The notes under the pieces: generated by a model
Databases searched by the model: none
What the model saw: only the letters and a program-made list of their open reading frames with translations
What the model was told of the DNA's origin: nothing
Shown: one piece after another, positions 35,573 through 50,100 of the stretch
Layout of the letters: every line of letters starts with the position of its first letter
How positions within the stretch are numbered: position 1 is the stretch's first letter
Assembly (NCBI RefSeq): GCF_026914265.1
Contig: NC_069126.1
Location: 78,247,232 to 78,311,231, forward strand
Reading direction: 5' to 3'
DNA from: Mya arenaria
Taxonomy: Eukaryota > Mollusca > Bivalvia > Myida > Myidae
DNA: 64,000 bases
Position numbers and translations under genes: made by a program

Positions 35573-36305
35573 GCCTAAGCCCCAATTTCTAAAAAAATCT
35601 TCAGTCCCTTATTACAGGATAAAGCTAAGCTCACTTTTTTGTTTCTCGAATATATGCCTAACATTTACTTTTTTAAGATATAACATTTAAGAAGTATAGA
35701 AGTTTTACTTGTGAAGCACTTTTGAGCGTAAGTGCCTTATAAAAAGATTGCTATCTAAATGTGGTATTACAAATAAATAAATAAATAAAAGTGTGTAGCC
35801 TTTAGTGTTTTTTTTTCTGAGTAGAAATTATCTTCATGATAATAGCTATAAGTCATTTTTCATTCGTAAAATTCAAATTCAAGTATGTACTTTGGCAAGC
35901 AGAAATAAAATACTTAAGCCTTTTAGGCTAAAGGAGTTTCGAGAGATTGTGGCTTGTAGTTTAAATTTAAAATACGGTCCCTCTTTAAATGCACAAGGTA
36001 GGTGCCCAGACGACACTTTACAAGAGACGCCAACGTAGAAACGGAACGCAGACCACACACGCAACATCAACATACCAATACATTGGTAACTTAGCGACAC
36101 GTTATGCGAGCAAATTCATATCTGATTGAATGTCCATTAATTTATGCCTGAACTATACGAACTACTGTTGTTCTGGTCTTTATCGAAGTAAGTCAGTTAT
36201 TTTTATCGAAAATGTCGTTTATTATGTTAAAATTTGTTTTCATGTAAAGATATTTTGATGTCCACATTTTGATATAAATAATTTTAAAGACAAACCCGTT
36301 TGACA

Positions 36306-36677
36306 CACAGGCAGCAGTTACGTTGACAGGACCCCCCACCCTATGGCCACCCCCCTCTAAAAATCATATTGAAGTTGTACATTTTCTGAAACTTTATTAT
36401 GTTCTGTGACAGAGACAAGTTATTTGGAGACAATTGGTTGAAAAATAAGTTAGTAACGTGCTTTTCAAAAACACCAACCTACGTACGAGCGTCTTCACAT
36501 GTCAACCTTTACTATATATTAATAGTAAATATTGGGAAATTTTTTAGTGGAATTGTTGGTTGATATTTATGTTTTTATGATAAATGATCATGTTCCAATC
36601 ATTTTTGGTCTTTTTTTTTACTATTTTTTAAGGGGGTGGCTATAGGGTGGGTATTGTCAACGTAACTGCTGCCTGTG
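36306..36677. mobile_element. hAT-type MITE with 8-bp target duplication
   Basis: Terminal inverted repeats start CACAGGCAGCAGTTACGTTG and extend about 50 bp, including an ACCCTATGGCCACCCCC / GGGGGTGGCTATAGGGT pair. The element is bracketed by GTTTGACA at 36298-36305 and 36678-36685. An 8-bp duplication is the hAT signature. There is no transposase; the interior is AT-rich. Confidence 0.88.
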
Positions 36678-37299
36678 GTTTGACAGTATCGCAGCATTAT
36701 CATCGAAAAAAAAAAATACAAACAAAAGTAAGTATGAAGAAATAGTTTAAGTTATAACAACGTTCGTCAGAAGAAATGAGGGTCGATGTTGGCGACGACG
36801 ATCAGTTTGATGAATTTTTCTGCTGTTTCAAATAAGTTTGTAAAACAATTAAAATAAACGTTATTTGTTAGACCTTTTATAAACAATAAAATTTGGAGCC
36901 TTCGTCTAGATTCGGGTGTAGGACTGTTTGTTGATATGGGTTCAAGATGTAGTATGCTCTTGAAATGACCTCTATCGAATACATGACCATAGATGTCAAC
37001 AAAATACACTATCAATAAAGTTAACAATGCATAATGCGAAAAATGTAAAAAATAATGTCTACTTCGATGATGATATGATAATAACCTCATTTTTTAACAA
37101 TCATACATAAGGGTGCTTCCTTAAGGGGTTTCTTTCAGAATTAAGTTATCTTAATAACTTTCTATTTCTGACCGGTATTTTTGCAAGAACATATTCTCAC
37201 AAACATGCGAATTCATAACTAGTCAGTCAACTCGGAAGTAGGACAGAATCATGTAGAGTCAAAGATTAAGAAAAAGTTCGCAGTTTATCCAGCGTTTTC

Positions 37300-37735
37300 T
37301 CCCACCTCAGATAAGTAGATCCATTAATTTAACCATGCTAGAAATTCTTATCTTGCCCACGGGCGAAGATAAAATGCCCGTTAATGGTCACCACATTGTA
37401 ATTACCTCCCTTGATGAAGACTGTCGTCTGTAGCGTATCATTGAAACCTTGTCTTGTGGCAATATTTAGCACGCTAGTTAATTATTTCTCGCTTCAAATG
37501 TCACCAGAAAACAGTTTTCACGCACCTTTCAAGAAATAATGCTTCACTCTTCTTAGAACTATTTAAAGACCGATCAGACCATTTACATACTCTGAATCAC
37601 TGCGCGAATATCCATGACAACCACGAATTATCGCATATCCGTACGCAATTATTTTCCCTAAGCACAAAAGAGTTCTAGCAAAAAAATACATTTTTACTTA
37701 ATTTTGTTTAACTGAGGTGGGAGAAAAAGCATCTA
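37300..37735. mobile_element. Possible inverted-repeat element
   Basis: TTTTCTCCCACCTCAG at about 37298-37313 is mirrored by CTGAGGTGGGAGAAAA at about 37712-37727. The interior has no coding capacity. Family and target duplication were not determined. Confidence 0.5.
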
Positions 37736-37737
37736 TC

Positions 37738-37877
37738 ATAGCCGCTCGTGTAAGAGAGGTTCATCCCGACTCTCGCCCAAGGTGTTTTGCGGAAACTCGG
37801 TAAACCTCGTTTCCGCAAATCAGCCTACGCTCGGGTCGGAATGAACCTATCTTACACTCTCGGCCATGGAAGATACT
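37738..37877. repeat. Family E palindrome (copy 3)
   Basis: Two family E units lie head to head: GTGTTTTGCGGAAACTCGG reads into CGTTTCCGCAAATCAGCC, and the outer arms are GAGGTTCATCCCGAC and its partner GTCGGAATGAACC. The right unit matches copies 1 and 2 closely. The left is diverged. Confidence 0.8.
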
Positions 37878-38029
37878 TATAATCTTTATACAATAGTTCA
37901 GTTAAAGCAAAGGTTATGACATATGTGTCAATAATACAATGGGGATTACAGTGAGAAGTCATGTAAACAAAACCGCCTAAATGTCAAGCCTTAAACATCG
38001 AAGGATAAAGATAAATGATCAAATCGAAT

Positions 38030-41000
38030 GCTTCTAAGAACTGACCAAACATAACACATGCTATTATATATGCTCCTTAAAACTGGTCATTTATAACACA
38101 TTGTATTCTTAGTTCCAAAAAACTGGTCAAATATTACACATGTTATCCTTTACTACTTAAAACTGTTCAAGCATTACTCACGATATCCTATATGCTCCTT
38201 ATAACTGCCCAAGCATTACACATGCTATCCTATCCTCCTTATAACTGACCAAGCATTACACATGCTATCCTATCCTCCTAATAACTGACCAAGCATTTCA
38301 CAAGCTATCCTTTGCTCCTTATAACTGACCAAGCATTACACATGCTATCCTATGCTCATAATAACTTGTCAAACATTACACATGCTATCATATGCTCCTA
38401 ATAACTGACCAAGCATTACATATGCTATCCTATGCTCCTAATAACTGACCAAGCATTACACATGATATCCTAAACTCCTTATAACTGACCAAGCATTACA
38501 TATGCTATCCTATTCTCCTAATAACTGACCAAGCATAACACATGCTATCCTATGCTCCTAATAACTTGTCAAACATTACACATACTATCCTATGCTCTTT
38601 ATAACTGACCAAGCATTACATATGCTATCCTATGTTCCTAATAACAGACCAAGCATTACACATGATATCCTATACTTCTTATAACTGACCAAGCATTACA
38701 TATGCTATCCTGTTCTTCTAATAACTGACCAAGCATTACACATGATATCCTATACTCCTAATACCTTGTCAAGCATAACATATGCTATCCTATGTTCCTT
38801 AGAACTGACCAAGCATTATACATGCTATCCTATGCTCCTTTTGCATTACCAAGCATTACACATGATATCCTATGCTCCTAATAACTTGTCAAGTATAACA
38901 CATGATATCATATGCTCCTAATAACTGGTCAAGCATAACACACGTTGCCTAAACTCCTTATAAATTGTCAAACATAACACATGATATCGTATGCTCCTAA
39001 TAACTGCTCAAGCATTACACATGATTACCAATGCTCCTTATAACTGGTCAAGCTTTACACATGACACTTTTTGGTCCTAATAGATGATCAAACATACAGA
39101 TGTTATCCAATGCTCCTAATAACTGGTCAAGCATAACACATGATATCGTATGCTCCTAATAAAAGGTCAATCACTATACATGATATCGTATGCTCCTTAT
39201 AACTGATCAAGCATAACACATTATATCGTATGCGCCTAGTCACTGGTCAAGCAGTACACATGATATCGTATGCTCCTAATAACTGGTCAAGCATTACACA
39301 TGATAGTCTTTGCATCTAATAACTGATCAAGTACATGCTATCCTATACTCCAAATACCTGATATAGCATTGCACATGCTATTCTATGCTCCTAACTGATC
39401 AAGAATTACACATGATATCCTTTGCATCTAATAACTGATCAAGTATTAAACATGCTATCCTTTGCTCAAAACAACTGATCAAGCATTACACATGCTATCC
39501 GTTGCTTCTAATAACTAATCAAACATTACATATGATATCCGTTGCTCCAAATAACTGATCAAGCATTACACGTGGTATCCTATGCTCCTAATAACTGATC
39601 AAGCATCACATGCTATTCGTTGCTTCTTATAACTGTTTAATTATTACACATGCTATCCTATGCTCCTAACAACTGGTCAAGCATTACACCTGTGGCCTAT
39701 ACTCCTAATAACTTGTCAATCATTACACATGCTTTCCTATGCTCCTTATAACTGATAAAGCATTACACATGTTATTCTATGCTCCTAATAACTGGTCAAG
39801 CATAATACTTGATATCGTATGCTCCTAATAACTGGTCAAGCATAACACATGAAATCGTATGCTCCTAATAACTGGTCAAGCATAACACATGATATCCTAT
39901 GCTTCTTGTAATTTGTCAGGCATAACACATGATAGCATATGCTCCTAATAATTGGTCAAACATTATACATGTTTTCCTATGATCATAATAACTTGTCAAG
40001 CATAACAAATGATATCATATGCTCCATATAACTTATCAAGCATAACACATGATACTGTATGCTCCTAAAACTGGTCAAATAATATACATGTTATCCTATG
40101 CTCATAACAACTTGTCAAGCATAACACAAGATCTGCCCAAGCATAGCACATGTTACTGTATGCTCTTTATAACTGGTCTAGCATTACACATGCTAGCGTA
40201 TGCCCCTTATAACTGATCAAGCATTACACATGTAATCATATGCTCCTAATAACTAATCAAGCATTACACATATTATCCTATGCTCCTAATAACTGGTCTA
40301 GCGTTACACATTATATCGCACGCTTCTTATAACTGATGAAGCATTACACATGTTATCATGTGTTCCTTATAACTAATCAAGCATTAAACAAAACATCTTA
40401 TGCCCTTAATAACTCATCAAGCATTAAACACGATATCCTATGCACCTATTAACTAATCAAGCATTTTACATGACATATTATGCTCCTAATAACTGATCAA
40501 GGATTACACACGATACCATATGCTCCTAATAACTGATCAAACATTGCACATGCTATCAAATGCTCCTAATAACTGATCAAACATTACAAATGCTATCAAA
40601 TGCTCCTAAAAACTGATCAAGCATTACACTTGCTATTCTTTGCTCCTTACACCTGGTCATGCATTACACATACTATTCCTTGCTCCTTATAACTGCTCGA
40701 GCATTACACATGACATCCAATGCTCATAAAAACTGGTCATGCATCACACATGCTACCTTTGCTCCAAATAACTGATCAAGCATTACACATGCTATCCTTT
40801 GCCCGAACGACTAGTCATGCATTACACATGATATCCTATGGTTCGTATAATTGATCAAGTATTACACATGCTATCCTTTGCTTCTAATCACTGATCACGC
40901 ATTACACATGTTATCCTTTGCTTCTAACTACTGGTCAAGCATTACACATTCTATCCGTTGCTTCTAATAACTGATCAAGATTACACATGCTAATCTTTGC

Positions 41001-42330
41001 TCCTAACAACCGGTAATGCATTCTGTGAATATCCTATGCTCCTTATAACTGATCAAGATTGCACATGCTATTTTTTGCTCCTAACAACCGGTAATGCATT
41101 CTGTGAATATCCTATGCTCCTTATAACTAATCAAGCATAACACATGATATATCCTAAAAACTGGTCATGCATCACAAAAGCTATCCTTTGCTCCAAATAA
41201 CTGATCAAGCATTACACATGCTATCCCATGCTCCTAACAACTGATCAAGCATAATACATGATATTTGTTGCTTCTTATTACTGATCAAGCATTACACATG
41301 CTATTCTTTGCTCCTTACAAATTGTAATGCATTACACATGATATCCTATTCTCATAAATATTAATCAAGCATAACACACGCTATCCTATGCTCCTAATAA
41401 CTTATCAAGCAATACACTTGATATCCTATGCTCCTAATAACTCATCAAGCATTACAGATGATATTCTATGCTCCTATTAACTAATCAAGCATTTCACATG
41501 ATATCCTATGCTCCTAAAAATAGATTAAGCATGACACATGATATCCTATGCTCCTAATATATAATCAAGGATTATACACGATATTCTATGCTTATTATAA
41601 CTGATCAAGCATTGAACATGCTATCCTATACTCCAAATTACTGATCAAGCATTATACATGCTATCCTATGCTCCTAATATCTGATCAAGCATTACACATA
41701 CTATCCTTTATTCCTACAAACTGGTCATGCATTACACTTGCTATTCTTTGCTCCTAATAACTGCTCAAGCATTACACATGACATCCAATGCTTCTAAAAA
41801 CTGGCCATGCGCCACACCAGCTATCCTTTGCTCATTATAACTGATTAAGCATTTCACATGATATCATATGCTTCTTACAACTGGTCATACATTACACGTG
41901 ATATACATTGCTCCAAATAACTGATCAAGCATTACACATGATATCCTTTGCTCTTACAACTGGTCATGCTGTACACATGATAGCGTATAGTCCTAATCAC
42001 TGGTCATGCATCATAATTGTTTCCCTTTGCTTCTAATAACTGCTCAAGCATTACACATGATATCCTTTGCTCCCAACAACTGGTCATGCATTACACATGA
42101 TATCCTTTGCTTCTAATAACTGATGAAGCATTACACATGATATCCGTTGCTGCTAATAACTGCTCAAGCATTACACATGATATACTCTGCTCCTCATAAC
42201 TGATCAAGCATTACACATGCTATATTTTGCTCCTTATAACTGATCAAGCATTACACATGCTATCCTATGCTCTTCATTACTGGTCAAGGATTACACATGC
42301 TGCCCTTTGCTCGTTAATACTGTTCAATAA
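38030..42330. repeat. 40-bp minisatellite array (~107 copies, 4.3 kb)
   Basis: The unit contains AACTGATCAAGCATTACACA then TGMTATCCTATGCTCCTAAT. Divergence between units is high, with subtypes (GGTCAAGCATAACAC, GATATCGTATG, CTTTGCTCC) clustered regionally. This is the largest single array outside the tetraspanin intron. The period is not a multiple of 3 and stops are frequent, so it is non-coding. Confidence 0.95.
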
Positions 42331-42644
42331 CTCTGATGATAGCCAGTAACATCCTTTCATTTTTGTCATGAGGGTAGCCGTTCTTTGCTGCTACGATGTG
42401 ATGCCTCCGTGTTGTAACAATGAATGTTTCCAAGGATAGATCAGTAAATAAAAACTCCAGCAGAAGATGCAAGTTTATTATACAATTTATATACTCCAAC
42501 AGCATACAAGTCCGTAATAACTATTTTGTAGTCCATTATTTAACACAGAGTCTATTTTGTCACCAAGACAGAATTTAACGTCGTCAAGTTAAACCATTGA
42601 GGTAACACCGAGAATGTCATTATTGTTAAAGGTAGCCCCTTGGG

Positions 42645-42893
42645 CCGTATTCAATAAGCAACTTAGTAAATATATTTTCAACTTAGTGATCATTTCGTAA
42701 CTTTTGACATCGATTATTTTAATTACCCGCTACTTTTCCTCTGATATATTCATATCCATATGTTGTTTAGACCATTTTTTTGGTGTACAAACATTGATCG
42801 TTTTCTTATAATTTAAATTAGATTTTATTTATTTTTCACTAAGTTGAAAATTGTTACTAAGACGCTTATTGAATACGGTCCCTGGTGCCAATA
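42645..42893. mobile_element. MITE with GGGCCGTATTCAATAAG ends
   Basis: The left end GGGCCGTATTCAATAAGC..ACTTAGTAA is mirrored by TTACTAAGACGCTTATTGAA..TACGGTCCC at the right. A second inner inverted pair, TTTTCAACTTAGTGA and TTTTTCACTAAGTTGAAAA, strengthens the fold. There is no coding capacity. Confidence 0.8.
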
Positions 42894-43317
42894 TACGCTA
42901 TAAGAAGGTTAACAGAAAACTAAATACACAGTATATTATGACATTGGTAATACAAAATAAAATGTATCGATACAAAATAAAGTTCAAATTAAAACCATAT
43001 TTAATGAAATTTTATGAGGTTTAAGAATAAAGTTAACGGGCAACTTTCCATAGATGTGCGGCCTAATACATACATGCATTGATTTCCATTAATGATTTTG
43101 TTTTTGTGAGTGGTGGTATATGTGTACTCATCTTAAAGAATGGGGTTTAAACGCATAGAATGATCAAGATGACGCATTAATACATTACGATTAAGCAAAC
43201 AGCTGGAAATATATTACATTAAAATAGACATGTGTTAAACAGCTCTGTAGGCAAAGTATAGAGCATGGTATGTATGCACAAGTATTGAATTCATTATAAA
43301 TAAAACACCATTGGGTG

Positions 43318-43319
<2 letters not shown>

Positions 43320-43352
<33 letters not shown>

Positions 43353-43353
43353 C
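43320..43353. repeat. (TA)n microsatellite
   Basis: About 14 TA units after CATACA. Confidence 0.97.
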
Positions 43354-44154
43354 TGCAAAAGTTAATTTCAAAACGTGTCTTTGCTTGAAATTACTTTCAC
43401 GTTTTGTTACGAGATCTGTTAATCTCATCAAATGTTGCTTCAGAATTTGTCTTTGATATTAAGGAAGAAATATGCGCTATTTACAGGTAATAGTCTAGCC
43501 AAAATTCATTAAAAACATAATACATAGTTTATAATTGAGCTTAACAGATATTAGGATGGCTTTGTTTAATGTTGTAGGTAGGAACTTTAATAGTTCAATG
43601 TAAACTCGGACACGGGTATCAATACAAAAAGAACAAAAGGGCCAAGCAATGTAGTCAAACATTCAGAATTAACCCTGGTAGGAGGCACAAGGCAAGGGCC
43701 ATAACGACGATGAACTTGAGTCATAAAAGAACGAACACCACGTACAGAAATATATACAGCACAGATCACTCACGCATCAAATAAGCTACCGATAAAGATG
43801 GTGTTATAGCTTTAGAAAAAATCGTGAAACACGAGTTAAAAGCTGAAAGAAAATATCATATAATAACATAATTATCTACATAAAACATGTTTGTGATCCA
43901 GCACAGAATTTTTAAAAAACACACTGTTTAACATGTTTATAAAAATATACAATTTCACAAAATCAACGTTTCCAGACACATACATTCTTCTCTAATGATG
44001 AATGCAATTTTACCACCCATGTGTTTTAAGAATACCTCATCATTTATCCAATTAAATCAAATAAATATCACAGTCGTTTTATATCAGATGTCTTGTTTAT
44101 CACGTCTCTGTCTATATAAGTCCACCAGTTATGTCTTGTTTATCACGTCTCTGT

Positions 44155-47100
44155 TTATATCAGTCCACCAGTTATCCCCCTGTCTTTGAATATCAGGATT
44201 GCGAAGATGATTAACGCCAACTGAAATGTAAACAATACAACACAGCGTAAACCTCCGTATTCCAACAACATGAAGCCCCTTGACAGTTTTGCTCAATGTA
44301 AAACTAGCTACATGATTCCTCGAGACAGTAACCGTTGGCTGGGTGCAAATAATCAGCACGTCAAAATGGTAATGTTTACTACATATGATATGTACGCGAT
44401 TCCTCGCAATTAATTTTAATCATTAAAGTGCTTTTGTGTGGCTAAAGGTGTCCATGCAACGTTAATTGATACTGTACATAACATTTCCGAATGATTTCCC
44501 TGGTTACTAGGCGACATAAAACGTTTGAACCGCCGCGTAATTTTGAAAGGACAGTTCGAATTGAAACAGCAGTGTTCATTTCAACTGACTTGATATATGA
44601 AATTTTGTTTTGTTTTCGATCATACGATTTAGTTAATTTCTGTTCAATTTTTCCCGATAAGAAATATCGAAATTGTTCACTGGCTATTGACACACATAAG
44701 CAGTTTTACTTGTTTCAATGGTCATCAAGCGCTTTAATTTGTTAGTGCTTACTACGTATACTAGTTTGGCTCGGTGTAGAACTAGCTATAAGAAGTGACC
44801 ATCGGGACAGTAACAGCTGCATGTACAAGCTACCAATGTTTATATTGAGGGGGTCATAAGCGAATATCCACACAGGTGACCAACCATTGACGTTTTGGTG
44901 AGGAACGGTCATATTGAATACTCCATTTAGCCCAAATTTAAAGGGACTAGACAACAGATGATACAAATGAAAGGAAATAAAATTGTCAAAAACTGACATT
45001 GAATTGATATCATTCTGTTCAACGCATTGAATCGTACTTACTGATGAATCACATCGCTTACGACACATGCGTCTATCGCAGTTTTTTGCGCATTTTTGCA
45101 ATTCGAATTTGACTGGAGTTGCCTACCACGTAAATCCCAGTAAGGTTTAAAACAGCGTACGTATAGTTATCTGTACTCATAAACAGACATGATTTCAACT
45201 GGGGATACCAGTATGCTTTATTTTCAAACGGGGAGACAGTAAACTTGTTGCGTGTATCATTTTAATCACGTAAAGTGGCCTTTACTTGCTCGCATTGGCA
45301 ATTCTAGACTCGTTTTAAGGAAATACTGTATTAATTTTGCCGATTATCGGACCATCTGGTGTCTAGTCTATTTAATAAATAATGTCAATGTTAAATTATT
45401 AAATTTACCCTTTGGACATACATTTAATCTTTAAGAATTGTCATGTGAAAGCAATTTTAAAACTAATCTAGTTGCGCTAAGGAGTTGTGGAAGTAAAGTT
45501 ACCTGAGCACCGAGACAAAATTTTATAACTGGGATGTATTTCGCATTTTGGTCGTTGATAACTGATTTCCAGAGAGCGTCGGTGCAACCCTTAAAGAAAA
45601 AGTATTCAATCAAAACGTGTACAAATAAATATTTAATTACAAAAGAAAACGGCGAATAATAAGCGAGGGAAAATATTGACTTTGTAGTGGGTGGTTTCAA
45701 CACACCACATTTGACATTTTGTAAAAAAAAACATGGAGGAATATTTGAAACCATGTCAACATTTCCAAACGCCAAAGTACATATTTAACTTCATATTAAC
45801 TGGACACCCTCCGAAATAATACAAATACATTCTGCAATAAAGGTAATTCAAAAGCACAAAACGCTTCGAAAGTACAAAATAACCGTTTTTATTTTACCGA
45901 ATATATTGGCTGTTCATTGACAGAAAGTTTAGCACTGCAAAGACTAAGAGAGCGACATTCTACTTATATACGTGTTTTCAAAGAGTCGTTGTCGTACATA
46001 CATTATTAAGGTTCGACAGGCTCTCAATCTCTGCTGTCGTGTCGTAGCTGGTATCAGTCGCGTCCCCAGCACACGCAGACTTCCCGGATGTGTCAGAGGG
46101 TAGTGTCTTGCAACATGTAGTAGGTGTCAGGTTGTTTACGCCGTCCGTGCTTGATGTCTTCCAAGTCCCTCGGTTTTCAAAATCGGCATAGTTATTAGCG
46201 CCACAACAACTGTACTGTAGTATAGTCAAGATATTAGCATGATCATATACTTAAGCCCTAGTGACTTCTTTGTGCTACCGGCCGTATGTAAGCTGTACAT
46301 TAACAGATGAGAAAATGAAGAAAATGACAACAAAAATCTACGGATAAAGAATATTGAGTTTTGATGTACGCCTTTTAAAACACTACATATTTATAAAAGT
46401 ATTCCATATCGTGCCAAACTTTCGTTATGATAAGCTTAATCTTCGTGTGCGACGCGAAATTAATAATAACCATCGGCGGTTTTAAAGTATATCGTCACAT
46501 CAATATTATTTATCAAGTACCGAGAACAAAATACTCTAATATTCAGCGTATCTTTCCGCTAGTACACGTTGCTTGGGAACAAAATAATCAAATATTCCGC
46601 GTGTCATTCCGCTGGTACCCGTTGCGCCGGGCACAAAATACTCAAATATTTCCGCGTGTCATTCCGCTGGTACCCGTTGCGCCGGGAACAAAATACTCAA
46701 ATATTTCCGCGTGTCATTCCGCTGGTACCCGTTGAGCCGGGAACAAAATACTCAAATATTTTCGCGTGTCATTCCGCTGGTACCCGTTCTTTGGGAACAA
46801 AAAACTCAAATATTCCGCGTGTCATTCCGCTGGTACCCGTTGCGCGATCAAAATAATAGAGTGAATGCGTGGGTCCAAAACCAATATAGGAGTACAGGTT
46901 CCGTTATGAATGAATGGTTCACTTAGTCCTCGCTTTACACGAGTTTAGCTACTAGTAGCAGGTACACATTTCTGATATTGCAAGAATGCCCTACTGGTTG
47001 AGTTTGTAAATCCGAACAGTTTTGACAGTTTTTTAACAATATTTTTGCGAGTTTGGGTTCCAGTAACTTCAAACATGGCATTAATAATGTTTGGTTCAAA

Positions 47101-50100
47101 CCTCAGCCTCTGCTGAAGTACACATTCACAAAATAGTTTGATTCATAAACGCAAAACGTTCATTTCAAGCACAGTAAATCACCATTCAATCGGTAAAATG
47201 GAGTATACAAACCCCGATCGCTTTTAAAATTATATTTTATCTAAAAATAGATTGCTATTCCGTCATAGTTTGTTCTCATTTCTAATCAAACACACAATGG
47301 AAAGGGGATTCAACTCGAACAGAATCTAATCTTAGAAAATTTGAGTTGTGTCCCTTGCTTCAAAAATCTAAGAACATTCCTTACCCATGATATTGATTAC
47401 AGTGCGATTTAAAATCTGTGACGTCATTCCCCGCGTGCTGCATATTTACATTTCACCTGATTAGGAGTTTGACAGGGATTTATAATAAAAATACTCAACT
47501 AAACTTGACGAAAATTTGCATTCGTTGCTAAGGCAAGCGTTTGTATCGATCTAGATCATCGAATTATTGATCGAGGTAAACAAACGCGTGATTTAACATG
47601 TGTTCGGTATTTATGACTGTTCGGATTTACAAACTCAACCAGTATGGTTCGAAAGATGAAATAACACATTTATTTGCAAGTTAGAGTAACATTCTATTTC
47701 GAAAATCATTGCCACTGCGCGGAAAAAAACATAGTTCCTCTTTGAAACTTGATCTTCATTATTCTTTTTGCTACTGGACTTGTTCCTGTAGTCTTCATAT
47801 TATAATTAAAACGAAATTATACTTTTAATTGAATTGTTTATGTTGAAGTTATTAGGACGCGAATATGTCGGATAAATTAAGGGTGACTATTTAGAACGGA
47901 CGGTGGTATTTGAAAGGGACACGTTTGCGACACACAGGCTTTCTTATGAAAATAAAATGCGTGTATTAAATCTTGAACAGGGAATGAAACCATATAGCGT
48001 GTATAAATGGCATGTTGAGAAAGTCTGCCATGAGCGCTACTGGTATTTACAAAGCGCCCGAAAAAAAATAAACATTGGGCTATATTTCAGTTATGTTTGT
48101 TTAACTGGTATAATTTATCAATGTTCTATTTTACTTGCATTTTTTCTTGATTATACAATTAAGGTTTTAAAAGTATGAGATTTCAAACCTGCTGCATTGC
48201 GAAATTCCAGCCCATAGAAGTCGTCGTTGTTCCACGAAGTCCTTCATATTTGTCTATTGAATCAACCAGTTTGCTATTCAGGTGGGTTTTGAACTAAAAT
48301 ACAATGGAACCATTTTGTTTTAAACCTTGAATGAAATCGCTACGTTGGTATTCTGTAATTTAGCCTTTAAGATGGTAAGATATGCTTAAATATATTCAAA
48401 ATTATAAAAATATTGATTGACATCAATATCACGAGAGTTATTTTTACGTATGAATTCAATATTGAAAAAGGTAATTGGATAAAATGCAATTAATCAAAAT
48501 GTTCGTAATAAAATAGCAAAGTTTGTATAACTTACTGTGTCTGGAGACGCATATATCAGAATAATTAACACCACTTGGCCCAGAAATAGAGCAATCAATA
48601 TGATAGCGTACTGAAAGAAAACAAAAAAAATAACATTCAATTAATTTGTTTCTATCAAAAGTACAAACATAATCGATGAATTGGTTGATTGTCATATTTA
48701 GAACGACCAAAAGGCTAAAGAATACGAGATTATACTGACGTGATAGTGTTATTATTAATGCAGAGATCCAGCGAATATATAGGCTCATAAACTGTAAAGA
48801 CATAACAAACTCTACCTGGTCTGAGCAAATTACAGTACTAGGACATACTAATGTTTCAAATAACACCAAGTCATGTTTCATATACTCAGAATGTTCTACA
48901 ACACAAAAACATAAATGAATATTTAAATTTATAATACATATCATATAATGTAAGTACGTTCAAGTAATCTGAGCGTACTTAAGCATAAACGTACCACAAG
49001 TGCAAGTGTGCTGATGTTGCAACAGGCACTAAAGCATCCCAGAAATGAGACAGCAAGCAAGGCAAACCCAACACAGATCATGGCAATGGCGAGGTCACTG
49101 ACCAGGGCAGAGTAGTCGAAGTCGTCCAGGTTGAAACTTGAGTCACCTGTAGACAGACATGATAGTTTACATATAAAACAAGCCATGTTCACAGTATGCA
49201 TTACAATTGACTGTATAAGTATTAAGTGGAAAACATGGCAAACTTTTACAGAGTCGATAGCGAGGTCGTTGAACAAATAAGAATAGATATAATGCTCTCC
49301 AGACTGAAAGCTATGTCCGCTGGAAAGTTCTGATCAAATACGCCATGATCAAAAACTCTGATTATCAAATTAAATATGATTGTCATACATCAAGGGAACG
49401 AAAAGATATGAAAAAGAGAAGGGCTAACCCGATACAAATCATGACACTGGCGAGGTAGAGATAACCCGACACAAATCATAACACTGGCGAGGTAGAGATA
49501 ACCCAACACAAATCATGACACTGGCGAGGTAGAGATAACCCGACACAAATCATGACACTGGAGAGATAAAGATAACCCAACACAAATCATGACGTTACAG
49601 AGGTAGAGATAACCCGACACAAATCATGACACTGGCGAGGTAGAGATAACCCGACACAAATCATAACACTGGCGAGGTAGAGATAACCCGACACAAATCA
49701 TGACGTTACAGAGTTAGAGATAACCCTACACAAATCATAACACTGGCGAGGTAGAGATAACCCAACACAGATCATGACGTTACAAAGGTAGAGATAACCC
49801 GACACAAATCATGACACTGGCGAGGTAGAGATAACCCGGCACAAATCATGACGTTACAGAGGTAGAGATAACCCGACACAAATCATGACGTTACAGAGGT
49901 AGAGATAACCCGATACAAATCATAACACTGGCGAGGTAGAGATAACCCGACACAAATCATAACACTGGCGAGGTGGAGATAACCCGACACAAATTATTAA
50001 ACTGGCAAGGTAGAGATAACCCGACACAAATAATGACACTGGCGTGGTAGAGATAACGCGACACAAATCATGACACTGGTGAGGTAGAGGTAACTAGACA

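Noticed and set aside
47903-48178. 91-codon frame with SVYKWH, similar to the helix-turn-helix fragment at 33.5 kb
   Set aside because: Only five residues agree and it lies in a tetraspanin intron next to exon 5; no other support.
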